This document shows positions 59,709 to 64,000 of a DNA stretch of 64,000 bases, piece by piece. The stretch's first letter is position 1. Every line of letters begins with the position of its first letter. The notes below the pieces were generated by a model, which worked only from the letters and a program-made list of their open reading frames with translations, was not told where the DNA came from and did no database searches. Source of the DNA: Clostridia bacterium (GTDB lineage: Bacteria; Bacillota; Clostridia; Oscillospirales; Acutalibacteraceae); NCBI GenBank assembly GCA_017521425.1, contig JAFXCQ010000008.1, positions 147,167-211,166 on the forward strand, given 5' to 3'. The position numbers and the translations under genes were made by a program.

Positions 59709-61242
59709 TGTTATTCTCCTTTCCATCATCGGTCTTAGTCATAAGAAGACCAATTTCTTCTTTAGTAGTAGTTCTTGCATCAACGATACCTGTAATTTTA
59801 CCAGAACCAATAACCATAATTCTGTCACAGAGCTCAAGAAGCACGTCAAGGTCTTCACCAACGAAAATAATAGCAACACCTTTTTCTTTTTGTTCGTTAA
59901 GAAGATTATAAATCATATAAGATGAGTTAATATCAAGACCACGAACAGGGTAAGCAACCATTAAAACAGTAGGCGAAGCGGCAATTTCACGACCAACAAG
60001 AACCTTCTGAACATTACCACCCGAAAGTCTTCTTACCGGTGTACTTGCACTTGGTGTAACAACCTCAAGGTCATTTATAATTTTCATAGCAAGGTCTTTA
60101 GGCGACTTGCGTTTTAAGAAGAAGGAGTGTCCTTTTGAGTAACTTCTCAACATCATATTGTCAACAATATCCATATTGCCGACAAGTCCCATACCAAGTC
60201 TGTCTTCAGGAACGAATGAAAGACGTACACCCATTTGTCTTATTTGCATAGGTGTTTTATCTCGTAAGCTTTCTTTCTTATTAGTTTTAGGGTCAAAGTA
60301 GAAAATATCACCAAATTCAAGTCTCTGAAGACCTGCTATTGATTCGAGTAATTCTCTCTGACCAGAACCAGCAATACCAGCAATACCTAAAATTTCACCG
60401 CTTTTTGCAGTGAATGAAACATTATCAAGCACAGTAGCACCGACCCTGTCAACACAGGTAATACTGTTTACCGTAAGTCGTTCTTCTGTGTTTTTAGGTT
60501 CGTTTCTCTGAATGTTAAGGTCAACTTTTTTGCCAACCATCATTTCAGTAAGCTCGTTTTCGTTTGTTTCAGCGGTGTTTACTGTTCCGATGTATTCACC
60601 CTTACGAAGAACAGAAACTCTGTCAGAAAGTGAAAGCACCTCGTGGAGTTTGTGCGTTATGATAATAATACATTTACCATCGTCACGCATACGCCTTAAA
60701 ACATTAAAAAGCTTTTCTGTTTCCTGTGGAGTAAGAACTGCAGTAGGCTCGTCAAGAATAAGAATATCTGCCCCCCTGTAAAGAACCTTTATAATTTCAA
60801 CAGTCTGTTTTTCTGAAACGGACATTGTATAAATTTTCTTCTGGGGAACGAGTTCAAAACCATATTGAGAACTGATTTTTTTGATTTCTTCAGTAGAGTT
60901 GTTAAGATTATATTTTTTATCTTCTATACCGAGAACAATATTTTCTGCAGCACTGAAAACATCAACAAGCTTGAAATGTTGATGTATCATACCGATTTTA
61001 TAGTCGAAAGCATCTTTAGGTGAAGAAATAAGAGCTTCTTTACCATCTATAAAAATCTGACCCTCGTCAGGAAAATAAATTCCCGAAATCATATTCATAA
61101 GAGTAGTTTTACCACTACCATTTTCACCTAAAATGGAGAGAATCTCACCACGATAAGCGGTAAGATTAACATTTTTATTGGCAACTACCTTGCCGAAGGT
61201 TTTTGTAATATTTTTAAGTTCAATAGCAGGTTGTTTTGACAT
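59701..61242 (-). CDS. ABC ATPase, two-domain, nucleoside type
   Basis: 513 aa. The ATG at 61242 has GAGGAGG upstream (MSKQPAIELKNITKTFGK). Domain 1: Walker A GENGSGKTT, signature region MSVSEKQTVEIIKVL, Walker B ILILDEPTAVLTP. Domain 2: degenerate Walker A GIAGSGQRE, signature RRLSGGNVQKVLVGRE, and VAYPVRGLD at Walker B, where the usual Glu is altered, as typical of YufO/RbsA-like proteins. It energises the permeases encoded next, overlapping the first by 8 nt. Confidence 0.94.
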   Translation of the reverse strand: MSKQPAIELKNITKTFGKVVANKNVNLTAYRGEILSILGENGSGKTTLMNMISGIYFPDEGQIFIDGKEALISSPKDAFDYKIGMIHQHFKLVDVFSAAENIVLGIEDKKYNLNNSTEEIKKISSQYGFELVPQKKIYTMSVSEKQTVEIIKVLYRGADILILDEPTAVLTPQETEKLFNVLRRMRDDGKCIIIITHKLHEVLSLSDRVSVLRKGEYIGTVNTAETNENELTEMMVGKKVDLNIQRNEPKNTEERLTVNSITCVDRVGATVLDNVSFTAKSGEILGIAGIAGSGQRELLESIAGLQRLEFGDIFYFDPKTNKKESLRDKTPMQIRQMGVRLSFVPEDRLGMGLVGNMDIVDNMMLRSYSKGHSFFLKRKSPKDLAMKIINDLEVVTPSASTPVRRLSGGNVQKVLVGREIAASPTVLMVAYPVRGLDINSSYMIYNLLNEQKEKGVAIIFVGEDLDVLLELCDRIMVIGSGKITGIVDARTTTKEEIGLLMTKTDDGKENNNG

Positions 61243-61370
61243 ATTAAACCTCCTCAGACTAATTTTCAAGAAATAGTTATAACTGATTATGTGAATTATA
61301 GCCATTTCTTCAAAATTAGTCTGGGCGGAAGAAATTCCTCCGTCCAGACATAATTTAATTGATAGTTTTA

Positions 61371-62585
61371 TCAGCCGTAGTTTCTGTCAAGAAGAGTGAT
61401 ACCGTCGATTTCAACATCGAAGTAAGGAGCTGAACGGTGTTTTGATTCGTAGAATACACCATTTTCAATAGCTTCTGTATCTTTTTCGAGATTTTTGTCT
61501 GTATTAACATCAGCGAGATAAGTTGTTATTTTTTCACCTTTAACTGTGAAGTTAGCGGTGTCAAATACATTTATTGAACCGTCAAGAAGCTTTGCTTTAA
61601 CTTCATCAATTTTTTCTTTTGTGCCTGCAGCTGCAGCTTTTTCGTTGATATCAGTAAGAACAACTGAACCTGTTTCAATAGTACCTGTCCAGTCAGTATC
61701 AATAGCTTTATCGTTCTGAACACATTCAATCATATATTTGAAGTAAGGTGTCCAGTCAATTCTTGAAGAAACAATAAATGTGTTAGGACAAGCAGCAACA
61801 GTAGAACCGTTGTAAGAAACGTTAGGAACACCAGCTGTTTCACAAGCTGTAGGAGCACCCATTGAGTCAGCGTGCTGGCTGATAAGAACACAACCACCAG
61901 CTATAAGAGCCTGAGCTGCTTCTTTTTCTTTTTGCTCGTCATACCAAGAACCTGTGAATTTAACATCCATTGTTACTGTTGGGCAAACAGATTTTGCACC
62001 AAGGTAGAATGATGTGTAGCCTGACATAACTTCAGCGAATGTGAAAGCACCAACATAACCCATCTTTGCTTTGTCAGCAGTAATTTTACCTGCGTCAATC
62101 ATTTCATTGAGCTTAAGACCTGCAGCAACACCTGCAAGGTATCTGCCCTGGTAAATAGAAGCGAAAGCATTGTGGAAGTTAGCAACACCTGCTGTGTGAG
62201 CCTGAGTACCTGTAGCATGACAGAATTGTACATCAGGATATTTTTTAGCAGCATCAATTAAGAAAGCTTCGTGACCAAAGCTATCAGCGAAGATGATGTC
62301 ACAACCGTCAACTTCAATGAGTTCAACAGCAGCATCATAGCAGTCTTTAGATTCAGGAATCTGTGTTTTTTGAGCATACTCTACGCCCATTTCTTCACAA
62401 GCAGCTTTAGCAGCGTCCATGAAGTTTTTGTCGTAAGTAGATTGCTCATCGTGAAGGAAGATGAAACCAACCTTTAATTCAGGTTTGTTGTCATCCTGGT
62501 CTTTTGTTCCGCCACAAGCGCCAAAGCAAAGAGCAATCATAGAAATTGCAAGGCAAAGAGCGAGAACTTTTGCAAGTTTTTTCAT
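61371..62585 (-). CDS. BMP-family substrate-binding lipoprotein
   Basis: Captures the nucleoside-like substrate outside the cell. 404 aa, longer than the usual about 350. GGAGG before the ATG. Signal peptide with lipobox FGAC, acyl-Cys 24 and then GGTKDQDD. BMP domain: KVGFIFLHDEQSTYDKNF, GCDIIFADSFGHEAF, MGYVGAFTFAEVMSGY, FTGSWYDEQKEKEAAQALI and CVLISQHADSMGAPTA. First gene of the four-gene ABC operon, with 128 nt to the ATPase gene. A small hairpin (62622-62644, GATGCAG arms) precedes it and could be regulatory. Confidence 0.94.
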   Translation of the reverse strand: MKKLAKVLALCLAISMIALCFGACGGTKDQDDNKPELKVGFIFLHDEQSTYDKNFMDAAKAACEEMGVEYAQKTQIPESKDCYDAAVELIEVDGCDIIFADSFGHEAFLIDAAKKYPDVQFCHATGTQAHTAGVANFHNAFASIYQGRYLAGVAAGLKLNEMIDAGKITADKAKMGYVGAFTFAEVMSGYTSFYLGAKSVCPTVTMDVKFTGSWYDEQKEKEAAQALIAGGCVLISQHADSMGAPTACETAGVPNVSYNGSTVAACPNTFIVSSRIDWTPYFKYMIECVQNDKAIDTDWTGTIETGSVVLTDINEKAAAAGTKEKIDEVKAKLLDGSINVFDTANFTVKGEKITTYLADVNTDKNLEKDTEAIENGVFYESKHRSAPYFDVEIDGITLLDRNYG

Positions 62586-62654
62586 TGGAATTACCTCCGT
62601 TTAAATTTATTTATCTTAAAGATGCAGTTGATTTTTCTGCATCAGAAAGCCAAA

Positions 62655-62683
62655 ATCAGGGATCAGGGATCAGAAATCAGGGG
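62655..62683. repeat. IVP-flanking repeat, left
   Basis: A TCAGGGATCAGGGATCAG-type stretch whose main part is the inverted match (24 bp, one mismatch) of 63111-63134. Together the copies bracket the IVP gene. Confidence 0.8.
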
Positions 62684-62691
62684 CAAAAAGT

Positions 62692-63042
62692 TTATTTTTC
62701 TAATTTTGTTATTAAAGAGTTGAGCATTTTTCCTACCTCTTGAGATAGAGAAAAGGCTCTTTCTGTATTTTCATTTGTGAAAAAATTCAACATAATACCA
62801 ATATGTATTTGTGTTTCAAGTTCATATAAAGAACCACGAGCAATATCTAAAAATCTACTGTATTCAATTTTTGATTTTCTTCCGTATCCTTCTGCTATAT
62901 TGGATGGTATAGATACGGCAGCTCTTCTCATTTGGTCTGAAAGTGCATAGGTCTCTTCTTTTGGTAAAAGTTTTACCAAAAAATAGATTTCCTTTACCAA
63001 TTCCATTGCCTTTTGCCAGACAATCATTTCTCTATAAATCAT
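62692..63042 (-). CDS. Four-helix bundle protein, 23S rRNA intervening-sequence type
   Basis: 116 aa. The S23/IVP family is recognised by REMIVWQKAMELVKEIYFLVKLLP, YALSDQMRRAAVSIPSNIAEGYGR and EYSRFLDIARGSLYELETQIHI (motif SIPSNIAEG). In other bacteria the gene rides within insertions in 23S rRNA or sits in intergenic repeats; its molecular role is unclear, and no rRNA is near here. AGGAGAA upstream. Inverted 24-bp repeats flank it, suggesting it moves as a unit. It splits the bmp operon from xpt. Confidence 0.92.
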   Translation of the reverse strand: MIYREMIVWQKAMELVKEIYFLVKLLPKEETYALSDQMRRAAVSIPSNIAEGYGRKSKIEYSRFLDIARGSLYELETQIHIGIMLNFFTNENTERAFSLSQEVGKMLNSLITKLEK

Positions 63043-63102
63043 AAAATTCTCCTAAATAACAGTAATAAAAAACGAGAAAATAAATTTTAAAATAGCGAAG
63101 CT

Positions 63103-63699
63103 CTAATTTCTGATTTCTGATCCCTGCTCCCTGAAACTAACTCCGTTAGTTTCATCCATTCTGTCAACTATCGCCAACGATTCGAGTTCAATCCCCATTT
63201 CGCGAAGCTTTTTGCCTCCGTCCTGAAAGCCTTTTTCAATAGCAATACCAATACCTACCAAATTCGCGCCTGATTGTTTTAAAATATCAAGTACAGAAAA
63301 AGCGGCATTGCCACCTGCAAGAAAATCGTCGATAAAGAGAATATTGTCAGTAGGAGAGAGATATTTTTTAGAAACAATCATCTCGTAATCTTTACCGTGT
63401 GTAAAAGAGTGGCTGTGAGCAGAGTAAACCTCGTTACCCACATTTTTATGAGAAGATTTTTTAGCGAAAACAACAGGAACGTTAAAATATTTAGCTGCCA
63501 TAACAGCAATAGCAATTCCCGAAGATTCGACAGTTAAAATTTTGTTTATACCTTTATCTTTAAAGAGTCTGAAAAACTCCTTACCCATTTCGTCTAAAAG
63601 GTTAACATCAATCTGGTGATTTAAAAACATATCCACCTTCAAAATATCAGTGCCAATAACTTGTCCTTCTTGTCTGATTTTTTCTTCTAAAAGCTTCAT
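63103..63699 (-). CDS. xpt: Xanthine phosphoribosyltransferase
   Basis: Converts xanthine and PRPP to XMP for purine salvage. 198 aa. Seen: KVDMFLNHQIDVNLL, TVESSGIAIAVMAAKYFNVPVVFAKK, NILFIDDFLAGGNAAF (PRPP loop) and GIGIAIEKGFQDGG. The final codons after NGVSF (REQGSEIRN and the stop) lie in the repeat that flanks the IVP gene, so the natural C-terminus appears replaced. The neighbouring BMP-type nucleoside transporter supports a purine supply role. I found no purine riboswitch in the short upstream region. Confidence 0.95.
   Translation of the reverse strand: MKLLEEKIRQEGQVIGTDILKVDMFLNHQIDVNLLDEMGKEFFRLFKDKGINKILTVESSGIAIAVMAAKYFNVPVVFAKKSSHKNVGNEVYSAHSHSFTHGKDYEMIVSKKYLSPTDNILFIDDFLAGGNAAFSVLDILKQSGANLVGIGIAIEKGFQDGGKKLREMGIELESLAIVDRMDETNGVSFREQGSEIRN
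63104..63133. repeat. IVP-flanking repeat, right (inside the xpt 3' end)
   Basis: CTGATTTCTGATCCCTG-type sequence, the inverted partner of 62655-62683. It codes the last xpt residues. Confidence 0.8.
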
Positions 63700-63752
63700 T
63701 GTTTAACCACCCGCTAAATTACAGAATATATAAAGTAATTATATAACATTAT

Positions 63753-63998
63753 TTATTTTTTTTCAATATTGAGTTTGTCGAAAAAAGCATAATTACTTTG
63801 TAAGAAATGATGAAATGTAAAAATGAAACTAAAGAAACGAAAAGTTTCTGTACAAATTTTCTTAACATCGCCACCTGCAATACCTGGCAAGCTACCGTTC
63901 AACAAATTATAAATATCTCTGAGGGCAGTGTCAACAGATGTTAAGTCAAGTTTGAGTTTGATAACAACAAAGTTTTCATCAATAACCCCAAGACCTGG
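63753..63998 (-). CDS. Partial ORF, C-terminal part of an unknown protein
   Basis: On the minus strand the frame is open from the window edge (63998) for 81 codons to a TAA at 63753; the start lies outside. It reads GLGVIDENFVVIKLKLDLTS, then ALRDIYNLLNGSLPGIAGGDV, then a Phe-rich hydrophobic FRFFSFIFTF and NYAFFDKLNIEKK. The first 50 residues look protein-like; the end is atypical and may reflect a disrupted or shifted 3' end. No family recognised. Confidence 0.45.
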   Translation of the reverse strand, partial: PGLGVIDENFVVIKLKLDLTSVDTALRDIYNLLNGSLPGIAGGDVKKICTETFRFFSFIFTFHHFLQSNYAFFDKLNIEKK

Positions 63999-64000
63999 CA

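Noticed and set aside
63700..63780. Purine riboswitch upstream of xpt
   Set aside because: The short AT-rich leader lacks the conserved loop sequences and three-way junction pattern of purine riboswitches.

Overview
The window is a low-GC chromosomal segment of an endospore-forming Clostridia, most likely a gut Oscillospiraceae/Ruminococcaceae-type bacterium. Sporulation genes support this: the yabP-yabQ-divIC-yabR block, ypeB and an alpha/beta-type small acid-soluble spore protein. PPDK, class II aldolase and many sugar-active enzymes (GH78, GH13, a sialidase-fold protein, an unclassified glycosidase, a beta-helix protein) fit a fermentative carbohydrate scavenger. I saw no rRNA, tRNA, CRISPR array, prophage or transposase.

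Layout. 1-2146: 3' part of an alpha-L-rhamnosidase. 2192-7368: an accessory cassette bounded by a 49-bp perfect inverted repeat. It holds an XRE regulator divergent from a four-gene operon (SPFH/zinc-ribbon protein, four-TM protein, zinc-ribbon/coiled-coil protein, zinc-ribbon/CFI-box protein). 7400-15900: fba, dCMP deaminase, a YjdF-like membrane protein, a secreted ceramidase-fold protein, a membrane-anchored protein and ppdK. 15904-23600: palindrome-rich spacers and a probable sugar-use operon (sialidase-fold, TraX-like, aldo/keto reductase, beta-helix, flavin-type and Gfo/Idh oxidoreductases). 23615-31483: MmcQ, AzlCD, fumarase alpha, the yab sporulation/division block, a HAD-MFS pair and a serine hydrolase. 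31755-40345, minus strand: galE-GH13, then iscS-thiI-pncC-sortase B and a membrane-anchored protein that looks like a degenerate CinA. 40520-46749: ypeB, a small lipoprotein, AlkD, GDPD, MATE, IMPase and DUF1810. 46797-48677: a second XRE-controlled locus with a membrane protein and two related small proteins. 48835-56200: SASP, a glycosyltransferase in operon with an 863-aa zinc-ribbon/TPR membrane protein, and an unclassified glycosidase. 56334-63998: PlsC, a DMT transporter, a BMP-type nucleoside ABC operon, a repeat-flanked 23S intervening-sequence-type gene, xpt and a partial ORF.

The best candidates for something undescribed are four. First, the repeat-bounded SPFH/zinc-ribbon/CFI-box cassette, whose zinc-ribbon spacing is shared exactly with the distant 863-aa membrane protein. 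Second, the sortase-linked, membrane-anchored CinA paralogue. Third, the XRE locus with three phased operators and two paralogous micro-proteins. Fourth, the repeat-flanked IVP gene whose flank supplies the C-terminus of xanthine phosphoribosyltransferase. Intergenic space is rich in small palindromes and MITE-like inverted repeats, several of which sit at gene ends or starts.
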